Shown piece by piece: positions 18,901 through 27,009 of a stretch of 64,000 bases of DNA; position 1 is the stretch's first letter; each line of letters starts with the position of its first letter. The stretch is from NCBI GenBank assembly GCA_032160705.1, contig JAVHVE010000056.1, positions 40,260 to 104,259 on the forward strand, written 5' to 3'. This stretch comes from QHXM01 sp032160705 (lineage in GTDB: Bacteria > Acidobacteriota > Blastocatellia > Pyrinomonadales > Pyrinomonadaceae). Below the pieces are notes generated by a model. It searched no databases, was not told where the DNA came from, and saw only the letters and a program-made list of their open reading frames with translations. A program made the position numbers and the translations under genes.

Positions 18901-19518
18901 TTCGATTGCCTTGTGAAAGTCCGACGCTTGAATCGGAGCAACATCCGGCGGTTGGGAAATGCAATAGAGGACGCGCAATCGCTCTGTGGTCGGGTTAAAT
19001 TGAGTGGTGCTGCCGCCTATGACTCTCGCAAGTAGAAGTGATGCCAGCGTCCCGATGAGAGGTGTTTGCACGCTTGCCCGACCAGTAGCGATTGTTACTC
19101 CTTCGGCCAACTCCCAGGGGATATTAATCAGGAGCGGAAGCGACGACGCGTCTCCGCGAATGAAGATTTCAGAGCGCTGACGGGCGCTGTTATCTCGTGC
19201 GAGGGCTGCACCCAGTTGTATGTCGAAAGAGCGTTCGGCGGAGAGAAAGTGGTGTAGCCCCTCACGAATATTCTGTTCGGGTTTGGTGCTTCCGGGCTTG
19301 TTCCGGTATCTCCCGAGAAAGCTTAAAAGGGCAGCAGGTGTCAATGCGCGCCCCCAGCTTGTCTGCCGCTCATCAAGCCTCTGACCGTCTATTTCCAGCG
19401 AGGCGAAGCAGGTATCACCGAGGGTTTTCTTTAACGAGTCCCCTGCGAAATAAGAGAACAATGGCTTGTCTCTATGCCACGGGACTTCGCGTCTGATTCG
19501 GAAGACTATCTTGGACAT
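15913..19518 (-). CDS. CHAT protease - NTPase - helical repeat protein
   Basis: About 1201 aa. A CHAT (caspase-like) domain occupies about residues 85-380, with the His in VVCHGQ (~249), the Cys in LIACDQT (~288) and the closing WSFPALFL. An NTPase follows: Walker A GGIYAGKTT (~435-443), Walker B MVLILDN (~536-542). The last ~500 residues are TPR-like helical repeats. CHAT-STAND proteins are typical sensors/executors that cleave a partner after detecting a trigger. ATG 19518 is chosen over TTG 19530 because GAGGGG lies 5 nt upstream and the TTG sits inside the preceding gene. It overlaps the small metallothionein-like gene by 20 nt. The likely target is another product of the cassette; this is inferred from context only. 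Confidence 0.85.
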   Translation of the reverse strand: MSKIVFRIRREVPWHRDKPLFSYFAGDSLKKTLGDTCFASLEIDGQRLDERQTSWGRALTPAALLSFLGRYRNKPGSTKPEQNIREGLHHFLSAERSFDIQLGAALARDNSARQRSEIFIRGDASSLPLLINIPWELAEGVTIATGRASVQTPLIGTLASLLLARVIGGSTTQFNPTTERLRVLYCISQPPDVAPIQASDFHKAIEATLKERPRLRYGSILGGDFTPKFNELKAGIEEFRPNVLIVVCHGQTLEGVPQLRFEEWHPVKLLADALTEHASTFLVLLIACDQTHLEERPAAHSGAVTLIEKGIMSVVAMQSSVNALLAKEFLGTALDRFFETGAIALSVAEGRKSMAPTQADANAFTDWSFPALFLTEDAPQQTDKLATIIEGYLPTLEAMLFRIPPPDIYLQRPQVDEPLHEFLKSGVVGLREVTGGIYAGKTTAVRYAARRALQEAIAMSDTSIRPILYVDFGRYQEMPRTAQGLMEILRKQTEEIQSTVAGMPLLDWTAPRGADGEGRPGDPIYQLLHFIDMNKMVLILDNLQEGEETFWPEFCTQAKALNHSLVIRIGETALTTGADGLQVLPLSREETIKYVESFAQEQAAQAESWYEKTAGLLGTLDLLRRSGDGDKEVTLMALSGFTRNLSQSEREVLYTLVHLPNGVDSELASAYVATRWPDLLKLSQRGLLLRESRFGLTSPWFRLPQILMHSLQSDEEKVAEAAKSLADRFIDRISSDETESVEEIFINLAKKPGGIDFLQDIHQVFLSSEYSAQAHALPLLLHDWLFSNGRWYEAYKLWERLLTESSFEETNAHEWLKLAKAAHILGMGKKAQELIKQAEKSGLTTLDEIDAQILRASLIKDSGDTSLKEEVTALYDEILRLIDAARENLSHQEEANFTLRDLERRRTLTIYNRALHRRFWLQDLTGALSDLDQAGTEFGQLGQERMKALADCEWVDIQLDWQGQEKNWDEMLERLVKANEIFASGGDSPGDRAFCYYQRARYYRRKPFTTEEEARENLVKARDAYQKSSEQAGPAGDVRQREIAEGHIVEVSWRDLSEMSDQEATARLDKAIGFLKSFAGDAWSMRVLRDLLLLRSHTIRNLHPDAVLPALREAWKAARQPPLHPGYSTDARRAARILFEYLEELEKSKQQLEADEVSVIAREFVESWLGHAVDPMKWREWIGEVEQFGHAAGEYYGQPKK

Positions 19519-19526
19519 CTTGCCCC

Positions 19527-20030
19527 TCAAGTAGAGGCTATTGCTGCCGCACCTTTAACCACCGACTGCCAGAAATATCCATACTGAAAGGCGACAAAAA
19601 GGATCAGAAACGCTGGCTCATTCTGGTATAACCTGAGAGAAGAATAGAGTCCCTGATAAGTGATTCCGCAAATGACCAAGGAGATGAGACCGAATTTCCA
19701 AAAACGGTTCCATGAAAAGTCGGTCGCAACTGCGGGTTGCGAAGTAGGAATAGGTGAGACTGTGGGTTGCGGACTAGGCGTTGGTGTGCTCGGCTGGGTT
19801 GTCGTGCTTCCTTGTTGAGACTGGCCTGCAGATGAGCTACCCGTTTCGGCAGCCGGACGCAGACCCGTCACATAAAAGCTCGCAACAATGCCCAAAATAA
19901 TTCCCAGTAACGAGATGGCGATCCTTGAGCCGGAAATCCCATTAGCAGCAGCTCTGGTTGTCGGTGCTCCCAGTCTTGGAGTAGGGGTACGCATCAGCAG
20001 GTAATTTGTAACGGCGGACACGGCGGACAT
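19527..20030 (-). CDS. Small membrane protein of the CHAT/QueC-like cassette
   Basis: 167 aa with one membrane helix near residues 37-55 (IAISLLGIILGIVASFYV), a Ser/Thr/Pro/Gln-rich linker (~60-100) and two more hydrophobic segments (FWKFGLISLVICGITY; FLILFVAFQYGYFW). ATG 20030 has AAGGAG nine bases upstream. It is the first gene of the cassette and its stop lies just before the CHAT start. A membrane partner of a CHAT protease could be the killing component released or cleaved on activation, or an anchor; neither is shown by the sequence. No known family is recognised. Confidence 0.7.
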   Translation of the reverse strand: MSAVSAVTNYLLMRTPTPRLGAPTTRAAANGISGSRIAISLLGIILGIVASFYVTGLRPAAETGSSSAGQSQQGSTTTQPSTPTPSPQPTVSPIPTSQPAVATDFSWNRFWKFGLISLVICGITYQGLYSSLRLYQNEPAFLILFVAFQYGYFWQSVVKGAAAIAST

Positions 20031-20382
20031 GGTGAAGTCTCCTTTTGAGAGAATAGAGATGAGAGAGCATCTTATGGTAGGGCCATTTGGGAATTAAAAA
20101 ATTGTGAGGCTAACCAAGCTCAGCTATAGTTAGCTGGTTAATCGCAAGAACGCGAAGACAGCGAGGAAAAATGCTTGAGCCAGCGTGCAAGAGCATAAAA
20201 CCTTTCCATATATCTGTCAATACACAGATGCAGGCACAGAGGGGCGTTTCGGCCAATATCTACCGTGTTCGATTGCGCCCTATGATTCGCCTGCGGTAAA
20301 TGGTAGTTACGATCACACAAGTGATTGGCTCACTACTGATTTAAGTGGATATCTAGCTTTAAATTGGTCTGAAAACCGTAGT

Positions 20383-20395
20383 TAGGACTCGAACC
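20383..20395 (-). repeat. tRNA T-arm-like fragment
   Basis: TAGGACTCGAACC is identical to the T-arm segment of the tRNA-Asn gene (20938-20950), in the same orientation, but what follows does not fold as a tRNA. A 13-base match to a conserved T-arm could also come from another tRNA. Confidence 0.4.
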
Positions 20396-20554
20396 ATGTA
20401 ACCGCCTGCGCTACTTGCTTTAGAAAAATCTCTGCGAAAAGGGGTAACGTTTCAGTTCAGCGATTCGAACTTCACCTGATTCACAGCAACCTTTCGCCAG
20501 ATTCCATCAAACCCTTTGACATGATAACCGTTACGAACGCGGCCTGGATAAACG

Positions 20555-20587
20555 AAAAGGTCGCCGGAATCCATCCCGGCGACCTTT
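20555..20587. terminator. Hairpin terminator in the tRNA-Asn/cassette spacer
   Basis: Perfect 12-bp stem AAAGGTCGCCGG / CCGGCGACCTTT with a 9-nt loop. On the minus strand it is followed by TTCG, on the plus strand by GTTC. No gene ends directly at it, so it may be left over from a lost gene. Confidence 0.5.
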
Positions 20588-20598
20588 GTTCAATCTGG

Positions 20599-20610
20599 CT
20601 CCGCAGGTAG
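20599..20610 (-). repeat. tRNA-Asn 3'-end remnant
   Basis: CTCCGCAGGTAG repeats the last bases of tRNA-Asn (20929-20940) in the same orientation 330 bp away. Such short copies of a tRNA 3' end are typical attachment-site scars, but 12 bp is little evidence. Confidence 0.4.
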
Positions 20611-20886
20611 ATCAGTATCCGGTGAGAAGGTACGCAAGAGGAGATAGTCAATCTCATCAATGCTGCTGTGCGTGTAGGGCATCCAAACCTAATTGCTCAG
20701 ACAATTTTACAGAGAGCCACAACCTATTTTCAGTTCTTAATGGTTCAGCGATCTTAAAGCCCTCAGTGTGATTTTCAAGAAAACCTATTGTGGAAAGTGC
20801 CCTGACCGTAATCCCATTCAGACACAGCAAGACATATCTCAATAGACATTTTTGATGTAGGTGTGAATCAACGCGCGAGTTAAGCA

Positions 20887-20914
20887 AAACGGGCGGCCGC
20901 GAAGCCGCCCGTTT
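20887..20914 (-). terminator. Terminator of tRNA-Asn
   Basis: Stem AAACGGGCGGC / GCCGCCCGTTT with a 6-nt loop; on the minus strand it is followed by TGC. It begins 15 bp after the 3' end of the tRNA, the expected place. Confidence 0.75.
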
Positions 20915-20929
20915 CCTGTTTAAATTTTC

Positions 20930-21000
<71 letters not shown>

Positions 21001-21241
21001 AGATGCGCCCCAGGCATCGCTTGAAAAGATGCGTGCGTGGAGCGCAGGATGATTTTTATAACAGACGTTCAATCAAGGGTCAAGCGCAGCCATCCGGCGT
21101 TAAAGGAAGCGTTGCGGCGAGCCTATCGCAGCTTGCATGACGGGCTAAAGTGAGGGAATATCTCTTACCGCTGAATTACCGAAGGCACAAATCGGAAGTT
21201 CTTAAATCTTCGCCTGTCGCGAAATTGCCGGGAGAGTTTGC

Positions 21242-21976
21242 ATGGAGCGCCGCACGACCGCCTGGTATAGCCAGAATCTTGGAATGGAGATGCCGCTCGT
21301 GGCTTATGGCCACAAAGGGTATCCGCTGTTGATGTTTCCGACAGCCGCCGCAGATTATCTTGAGTACGAGAGGTTTCTCCTCGTTGATGCCATTCAGCCT
21401 TTGATCGAAGCGGGCAGGGTGCGCGCTTACTCGATCAATAGCGTCAACCGCTACAGCTTGCTCAACGAACAGGCATCGCCGCCGTGGAAGGCGGAACTTC
21501 TGACGCGCTATGACCGCTACATCATGGACGAAGTTCTCCCGTTGATTCGCAAGGATACAGGCGATTCAGGGGCGCGTCCCATCACGACGGGCGCAAGTTT
21601 GGGAGCGTTTCTTTCCGCCAACGCTTACTTTCGCCATCCAGACCTGCTGCGCGGCGTCATCGCCATGAGCGGCAGCTACGACATACGCTCCTACCTGCGC
21701 GGCTACACGGACGACAACGTTTACTTCAACAACCCGATCCAATACCTGTCAAACTTGAACGACGACAACTACCTGCCGCTCTTGAGGCGCGCGGACGCAA
21801 TCTTCATCCTGTCGGGGCAGGGAGCTTATGAAGCGCCGGAGAGAAGCCGCCAACTGTCACAGCTTCTGACTACGAAAGGCATTCCACACACGCTCGACCT
21901 CTGGGGACACGACGTCAACCACGACTGGCCCTGGTGGCGGAAAATGTTGCCTTACTATCTGGACAAGCTATTCTGA
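21242..21976 (+). CDS. Alpha/beta-hydrolase esterase-like protein
   Basis: 244 aa of the COG4947-type putative esterase family. The nucleophile elbow is GASLGAF (about residues 117-123, Ser119). The C-terminal GHDVNHDWPWWRKML carries the likely catalytic His, and an Asp is available in between. No signal peptide, so cytoplasmic. ATG 21242 has GGAGAG seven bases upstream. Single gene, convergent with the PBP gene and separated from it only by a heptamer inverted repeat. The substrate is unknown. Confidence 0.8.
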   Translation: MERRTTAWYSQNLGMEMPLVAYGHKGYPLLMFPTAAADYLEYERFLLVDAIQPLIEAGRVRAYSINSVNRYSLLNEQASPPWKAELLTRYDRYIMDEVLPLIRKDTGDSGARPITTGASLGAFLSANAYFRHPDLLRGVIAMSGSYDIRSYLRGYTDDNVYFNNPIQYLSNLNDDNYLPLLRRADAIFILSGQGAYEAPERSRQLSQLLTTKGIPHTLDLWGHDVNHDWPWWRKMLPYYLDKLF

Positions 21977-22090
21977 AAAGCAGGAGACAGAAGACAGAAT
22001 ACAGAAGTCAGAAGGGATCAGGCGGAGAATCGCATTCACAGATTTTCTTTTATTCTGTCTTCTGTCTCCTGAATTCTGACTCCTGCTTTT
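21977..22090. repeat. Heptamer inverted repeat (CAGAAGA/CAGGAGA type), copy 1
   Basis: The left arm is a run of variants of the heptamer CAGGAGA/CAGAAGA/CAGAATA, starting AAAAGCAGGAG. The loop holds GGCGGAGAATCGC. The right arm is the reverse complement, ending CTCCTGCTTTT. It fills the whole gap between the convergent esterase and PBP genes and could form a long hairpin that stops both transcripts. Confidence 0.85.
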
Positions 22091-24647
22091 ACGGTTCGTC
22101 CGTTCCCTTCTTGCCTTTCTTCTTCGGCGCTTCGACTTCGCGCGGGCGGGTCGCGGCGGGAGTCTGGGGAGCGGTGTCTGCTTCGGTTTTCTTCGGAGCA
22201 GAGGTCGCGGGCGGTGCAGCCATCGGCGGCGGCAGTTCGTCCATCTGAGGCGCGGGCGGCAGCGTGACCTGCTCCATCTTCGGCGCGGTAATCACCGCCG
22301 GGGTCTCTTCTTCATCGCTCTTCGCGCCGGGACGTTTCGCGAGTATGTCCAGGCGGCCTTCCATCATCTCGCGCTGGCGCTGCTTCTGCAATTCCTTCAT
22401 ATCTTCGGGCTGCGCTGGCGGCTTTTCAAAATCCTCTTTCGGCTTGTCCTTCATAAAATCCTTCATGAAGGCGACAAAGAAAGGCAGCGCGCCGTGCCCG
22501 CCCGTCATGTCATTGCCGAGATTTTTCTTTCTGCCCGGAAAGCCCATCCACACGCCCGTCACATAGGTCGGCGTGTAGCCGATGAACCAGACATCCGTGT
22601 GATCGTTAACCGTTCCGGTCTTGCCCGCGACGGGAATGCCGATGGCTTGCGCTCCCGCAGCCGTGCCGCCCCCCGAAGTGACGCCGCGCATCATCGAAAC
22701 CATCGTCAGCGCGACATACTCGTTCATCACCTTGTAGGTCGTCTTCTCCCATTCTTCGAGCACGTTGCCGTCCCTGTCCAGCACCTGGCGAATCAGATGC
22801 GGCTCGACGCGCACGCCCTTGTTCGGAAACGCCGAATAAGCAGAGACCATTTGATCGAGCGGAACTTCGGTCGCGCCGAGTGCCGAAGGAAGGTACGGAG
22901 CCATCGGCACTTTGATGCCGAAGCGACGCACCATCTGCGAGCCTGTCTGGATGCCGACCGTTTGCAGCAGGTGAACTGCCGAGACGTTGAGCGATTTGGC
23001 GAGCGCAATCTTCAAAGGCACGTTGCCGTTGCTGGTCGAGCCGTCGTAATTGTGCGGCGTCCAGTCCCCAATCTTGATCGGAGCACCGCTGACTGTCGAA
23101 TCCGGCGTCATGCCCCACTCGACCGCCGCCGTATAGATGAAAGGCTTGAAGGCAGAGCCTGTCTGCCGCTTGGCCTGCGTCGCGTTGTTGAACTTGTTGG
23201 TATAGAAGTCGTAGCCGCCGACTATCGCGATGACCTCGCCGGTTTTGGCGTTCAAGGTCATCAGCGCGCCTTCCACTTCGGGAATCTGCGTCAATTCGAC
23301 CTGGAGGCGGCGGTTCTTCTCGTCCACCTGCTTGACTTCAAACTGCGCCAGGTAGCCGGGCTTGAACTCCGTCTTCGGCTGGCGTCCTGACCATCCCATG
23401 TCACCCGCCGTGACGGTCGCCGTATAGTTGCCGAAACGCACAGTGGCCTCGTTCTTCGCCTGATCCACCTTCATCACGAGACCCATGATGAACTTGCCCG
23501 TCTCGTATTGATTGCCGTACCAGTCCGGGTGTTTGTAGCCGTCGAGTAGTTGCTGTGTGGCCGGAGCGCCGCCCTCTCCGGCGATGATGTTGTAAGACGA
23601 ACGCCAGCCGCTGTGCGAGCGATCATACTGGCGCAGTCCCGCTCTCACGACTTCAACCGCCTTCTTCTGCGCCTCGACGTTAATGGTCGTATAGACTTTC
23701 AATCCGCCCTGCGCGACGCGCGTCGTGTATTTGTCTTCCAACTGCTGACGGATCATTTCGACCGGATAAGCGAAAGCCGATGAGCGCTCCTGCGTCTGAT
23801 AGTAAGCCGTGTCGGCCAGCTTGATGGGCCTGGCCTTTGCGGCGTCAACTTCCGCTTGCGAGGTGAAGCCGTTCTTAGCCATCTGATCGAGTACCAGGTC
23901 ACGCCGCTCTTTCGCTTTGCCCGGATTGACGGTCGGCGCAAATTCGCTCGGCGCTTTTGGAATCCCCGCGAGCAGTGCCGCTTCTTCGAGATTGAGGTCT
24001 TTCGCCTGCTTGCCGAAATAGGTTTCGGCAGCCGCTTCAAAGCCATAAGAGTTCGCGCCCAGAAAGACGTGGTTGGTGTACATTTCCATGATCTGGTTCT
24101 TCGTATAGAAGCGTTCGATCTGGAGAGCCACGAGCCATTCGTTCACTTTGCGCTCAAGCGTTTGCTGTTTTGTCAGAAACAGATTTTTGGCAAGTTGCTG
24201 CGTGAGGGTTGAGCCGCCCTCGCGGCTGCCCGTCTTGAAATTCTTCCACGCCGAGCCGATGATGCGTATCGGGTCAATGCCGATGTGCTCGTAGAAGCGC
24301 GCGTCCTCAATGGCGAGAATGGAGTTCTTCACGAGCGGCGGAATCTCCTCGAATTTGAGCGGGATGCGCTTCTCAATGGCAAACTCGCCGATGATGGTCT
24401 CGCCGTCGTCCGCGTAAATGCGCGTGACCACGCTCGGACGATAGGTCGCAAGTGATGCGACCTCCTGCGCCGCTCTTGAATAATTGATCTGGTAAGCCGC
24501 TATGATGCCGGTCAATCCTCCGGCGGCAATCGCCAGCAGCAGCACGGCTGGCAGCCAGAAGCGGCGAAGGATGTGGCGGCGTCGCGCCGGGGGCGTGATT
24601 CTTTGGCGCTCCACAGACGGGGTCGGGCTGGGGTCTTTGGAAGACAT
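22089..24647 (-). CDS. Class A penicillin-binding protein (PBP1A type)
   Basis: 852 aa, bifunctional peptidoglycan glycosyltransferase/transpeptidase. A short cytoplasmic basic N-terminus is followed by one membrane anchor (LPAVLLLAIAAGGLTGIIA). The GT51 domain (~60-260) has EDARFYEHIGID and GGSTLTQQLAKN. The transpeptidase domain (~430-740) has the SxxK Ser in TGSAFKPF, SLN (AKSLNVSA) and KTGT (AGKTGTVNDHTD). The last ~100 residues are a Pro/Lys-rich tail. ATG 24647 has AAGGA ten bases upstream. It builds and crosslinks cell wall in the periplasm. The gene is transcribed away from ssrA. Confidence 0.95.
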   Translation of the reverse strand: MSSKDPSPTPSVERQRITPPARRRHILRRFWLPAVLLLAIAAGGLTGIIAAYQINYSRAAQEVASLATYRPSVVTRIYADDGETIIGEFAIEKRIPLKFEEIPPLVKNSILAIEDARFYEHIGIDPIRIIGSAWKNFKTGSREGGSTLTQQLAKNLFLTKQQTLERKVNEWLVALQIERFYTKNQIMEMYTNHVFLGANSYGFEAAAETYFGKQAKDLNLEEAALLAGIPKAPSEFAPTVNPGKAKERRDLVLDQMAKNGFTSQAEVDAAKARPIKLADTAYYQTQERSSAFAYPVEMIRQQLEDKYTTRVAQGGLKVYTTINVEAQKKAVEVVRAGLRQYDRSHSGWRSSYNIIAGEGGAPATQQLLDGYKHPDWYGNQYETGKFIMGLVMKVDQAKNEATVRFGNYTATVTAGDMGWSGRQPKTEFKPGYLAQFEVKQVDEKNRRLQVELTQIPEVEGALMTLNAKTGEVIAIVGGYDFYTNKFNNATQAKRQTGSAFKPFIYTAAVEWGMTPDSTVSGAPIKIGDWTPHNYDGSTSNGNVPLKIALAKSLNVSAVHLLQTVGIQTGSQMVRRFGIKVPMAPYLPSALGATEVPLDQMVSAYSAFPNKGVRVEPHLIRQVLDRDGNVLEEWEKTTYKVMNEYVALTMVSMMRGVTSGGGTAAGAQAIGIPVAGKTGTVNDHTDVWFIGYTPTYVTGVWMGFPGRKKNLGNDMTGGHGALPFFVAFMKDFMKDKPKEDFEKPPAQPEDMKELQKQRQREMMEGRLDILAKRPGAKSDEEETPAVITAPKMEQVTLPPAPQMDELPPPMAAPPATSAPKKTEADTAPQTPAATRPREVEAPKKKGKKGTDEP

Positions 24648-24770
24648 AAGAGAGCAATCCTTTTCAAAACAAGGCGCGAGGCCAAAAGGGATGCGCCTCG
24701 CGGCAATAGCGTTTCGAGCGATGGGGAGAACCTACAGTTCGCCTGACTGGGGATTATATCTCAACTCTGG

Positions 24771-24776
24771 TATAAT
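24771..24776 (+). promoter_or_regulatory. Likely -10 box of ssrA
   Basis: TATAAT ends 16 bp before the first base of mature tmRNA. A clear -35 at 17 bp is not visible, so the call rests on position and the perfect -10. Confidence 0.55.
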
Positions 24777-24792
24777 CTACACACTCGCTTAT

Positions 24793-25168
24793 GGGGGCGA
24801 CAGGCTTCGACAGGAGCCATGATCGTTGACAGGATGCATGCCGGGCTTTCCTTGTGCAGCTCGTTAAAAAGCATTGGGAAACACAATTGCCAATAACAAT
24901 GAATTGGCTCTCGCTGCCTAATTAAGCACCGAGACGTCTCCGCCGCAAGTTGCTCATGCGCGTGGATGGAGATGTAACTTCAGATGAGCTGGCCTGCCCT
25001 TTCGGTCCGTGAGGGCGGGTGAGATAAAGTCGGACTAGCTTTCAGCAGAGGTCTTCGTCGCTTCACTTACTCTGCCGAAAGCGAAACCAGTGAAGAGAAG
25101 CGGCTAAGCATGTAGATTCCTTCAGCGGCGGTTCTTGGATCAGGGTTCAATTCCCTGCGCCTCCACCA
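24793..25168 (+). ncRNA. ssrA: tmRNA
   Basis: Starts GGGGGCGACAGGCTTCGACA and ends TTCAATTCCCTGCGCCTCC plus encoded ACCA, so the tRNA-like ends pair (GGGGGCG/CGCCTCC). The tag frame resumes at GCC 24889 and reads ANNNELALAA, stop TAA 24919-24921. Its LALAA-like end is the normal ssrA degron for Clp/Lon-type proteases. It is a one-piece tmRNA of about 376 nt that rescues stalled ribosomes. murI starts 30 bp downstream. Confidence 0.97.
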
Positions 25169-25197
25169 TATTCACTTAGGGATAAAAATCCTCCCGT

Positions 25198-26067
25198 TTG
25201 AATCAAGACCTTCCAATCGGCATTTTTGACAGCGGCGTCGGCGGGCTGACCGTCTATCGCGCTCTGCACGAACGCCTGCCGGACGAGCATTTTGTTTATC
25301 TGGGCGACACGGCGCGCGTGCCTTACGGGACGAAATCGCTTCAGACGGTCGAGCGTTATGCGGTTGAGAATTCACTGTTCCTCGAAGCGCACGGCATCAA
25401 GCTTTTGGTTGTCGCATGCAATACGGCATCGGCGCTCGCGCTGCCCGCGATTCGCCGCGCCGTCGACGTGGACGTAATCGGCGTCATCGAGCCCGGAGCG
25501 CGCGCGGCGGTCGAGTCTTCATCTCGAAGCGCGGAAGCGAGGAGCATCGGCGTGATTGCGACTGAGGCGACCATCAGGAGCGGAGCTTACCTCGGCGCGA
25601 TTGCGAAACTCGCGCCTTCCATCAAAGTCATTGAGCGCGCTTGCCCGCTCTTTGTGTCGCTCGCGGAAGAGGGCTGGGCTGAAACGGACGTGTCACGGTC
25701 GGTTGCTGCGGAATACTTGCAGGAGATTAAGGCGGACGGGGTGGGAACGCTCGTTCTGGGCTGCACGCACTATCCTATCTTGCGGCGCGTGATTCAGGAG
25801 ACGATGGGAGACAGCGTTCTCTTGATTGATTCCGGTGAAGCGACAGCGCGCGATGTCGAGCGGCTGCTGATGGCGAAAGAACTCTCGCGCAACGCGGTCG
25901 AAGAAGATCGGGCGCGCGAGCGTCATCTATGCGATGATCTTGACCATTTTTATGTGACGGATGCGGCGGAAAGATTCAGCCGCGTTGCCGAAAGATTCTT
26001 GGGAAGCGCGCCTTCTATCCTGGAGGCCGTTGAGGTTTGGGGACACGATGAGCTTCGCACGCACTGA
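25198..26067 (+). CDS. murI: Glutamate racemase
   Basis: 289 aa; makes D-glutamate for peptidoglycan in the cytoplasm. Family motifs are IGIFDSGVGGLTV at the start, the first catalytic Cys in VACNTAS and the second in GCTHYPIL. The start is a TTG directly before the conserved IGIFDSG; no good ribosome site is seen in front of it, and no ATG is available. The 3' end overlaps rph by 20 nt, so the two genes are co-translated. Confidence 0.95.
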   Translation: MNQDLPIGIFDSGVGGLTVYRALHERLPDEHFVYLGDTARVPYGTKSLQTVERYAVENSLFLEAHGIKLLVVACNTASALALPAIRRAVDVDVIGVIEPGARAAVESSSRSAEARSIGVIATEATIRSGAYLGAIAKLAPSIKVIERACPLFVSLAEEGWAETDVSRSVAAEYLQEIKADGVGTLVLGCTHYPILRRVIQETMGDSVLLIDSGEATARDVERLLMAKELSRNAVEEDRARERHLCDDLDHFYVTDAAERFSRVAERFLGSAPSILEAVEVWGHDELRTH

Positions 26068-26782
26068 CGGACGCCGCACAGACGAATTGCGCCCGGTACG
26101 CATCACGCCCGGCTACCTGCCTTACGCCGAAGGCTCGGCGCTCATTGAGATGGGCAACACGCGCGTCATCTGCTCGGCTTCGGTGGAGGAGCGCGTGCCG
26201 CCTTTCCTGCGTAATCGCGGTCAGGGTTGGGTGACCGCCGAATACGCCATGCTGCCGCGTGCCACGCAGCAGCGCACCTCGCGCGAGACTGGGCGCGGCG
26301 GCCCATCAGGTCGCACGCACGAAATTCAACGCCTCATCGGGCGCTCTCTTCGCGCCATCGTCAACACCACGCTGTTGGGCGAACGCACCATCACCCTCGA
26401 TTGCGACGTGCTTCAGGCCGACGGCGGCACGCGCACCGCGAGCATCACGGGCGCATACGTCGCTTTCGCGCTCGCCTGCCGTCGCTTGGCTAAAACAAAC
26501 AAAATCGCGCGCAGTCCATTGACAGGCGAGGTCGCCGCCGTCAGTGTCGGGATAGTTGACACCACGCCCTTGCTCGACCTGAAATACGATGAGGATTCGC
26601 GCGCCGAAGTTGATATGAATGTGATCTGCACGGGTGATGGACGCTTCATCGAAGTGCAGGGCACAGCCGAAGGCGCACCATTCACACGCGAAGAGATGGA
26701 CGAGCTGCTCATGCTCGCCCGTCAGGGCATTGAATATCTCCTCCAGGCCCAGCGCGCCGCGCTCAAACAAGATGAGAAGTAA
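26048..26782 (+). CDS. rph: Ribonuclease PH
   Basis: About 244 aa from ATG 26048, which gives the usual start MSFARTDGRRTDELRPV; the longer frame from 25961 lies inside murI. Motifs: the phosphate-binding SGRTHEIQRLIGRSLRA, the acidic centre in DCDVLQADGGTRTASI, and the conserved LDLKYDEDSRAEVDMNV. It trims tRNA 3' ends using phosphate. Full family length. Confidence 0.96.
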   Translation: MSFARTDGRRTDELRPVRITPGYLPYAEGSALIEMGNTRVICSASVEERVPPFLRNRGQGWVTAEYAMLPRATQQRTSRETGRGGPSGRTHEIQRLIGRSLRAIVNTTLLGERTITLDCDVLQADGGTRTASITGAYVAFALACRRLAKTNKIARSPLTGEVAAVSVGIVDTTPLLDLKYDEDSRAEVDMNVICTGDGRFIEVQGTAEGAPFTREEMDELLMLARQGIEYLLQAQRAALKQDEK

Positions 26783-26865
26783 ACGATGAAGTAGGAATGA
26801 TGAGCGATGAGCTGAAAAACGTTTGTCTTTACTTCCGCAAGGAGAGCGCTCCTCCTTCATCGTTC
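26782..26865. repeat. Weak member of the heptamer inverted-repeat family
   Basis: AACGATGAAG at 26782 and CTTCATCGTT at 26856 form the outer arms; GATGAG-like units lie behind the left arm and an inner GGAGAGCGCTCC hairpin lies in the loop. It starts at the rph stop. It is less regular than the other copies, so assignment to the family is uncertain. Confidence 0.45.
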
Positions 26866-27009
26866 CGTTGTCGTGGACAACTGCGTTCAGCCGCGAGCGC
26901 ATCTGAGCGTTTGGTCTTTAGTCTCTCCCGGCACGGTCGGAACTTTCGCTTGAAGACCTGTACACGCTATCATTGACCAGCCAATTTTAAAGAGGAGTTT
27001 GCTTTCACC

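Larger units (their letters stand above)
20031..20929. other. Long spacer between cassette and tRNA-Asn with tRNA-like remnants
   Basis: 900 bp without a supportable gene. It holds the cassette promoter region (20031-20110, AT-rich), a terminator-type hairpin at 20555-20587 (arms AAAGGTCGCCGG / CCGGCGACCTTT), and two short matches to the 3' part of the neighbouring tRNA-Asn at 20383-20395 and 20599-20610. The region looks like scar tissue from past integrations. Confidence 0.5.

Noticed and set aside
13093..20030. Calling the cassette a Qat system
   Set aside because: No KAP-type QatA ATPase and no TatD-like QatD nuclease; the CHAT-NTPase protein, the small Cys-rich protein and ASCH protein are not Qat parts. 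Only the QueC-like gene resembles QatC.
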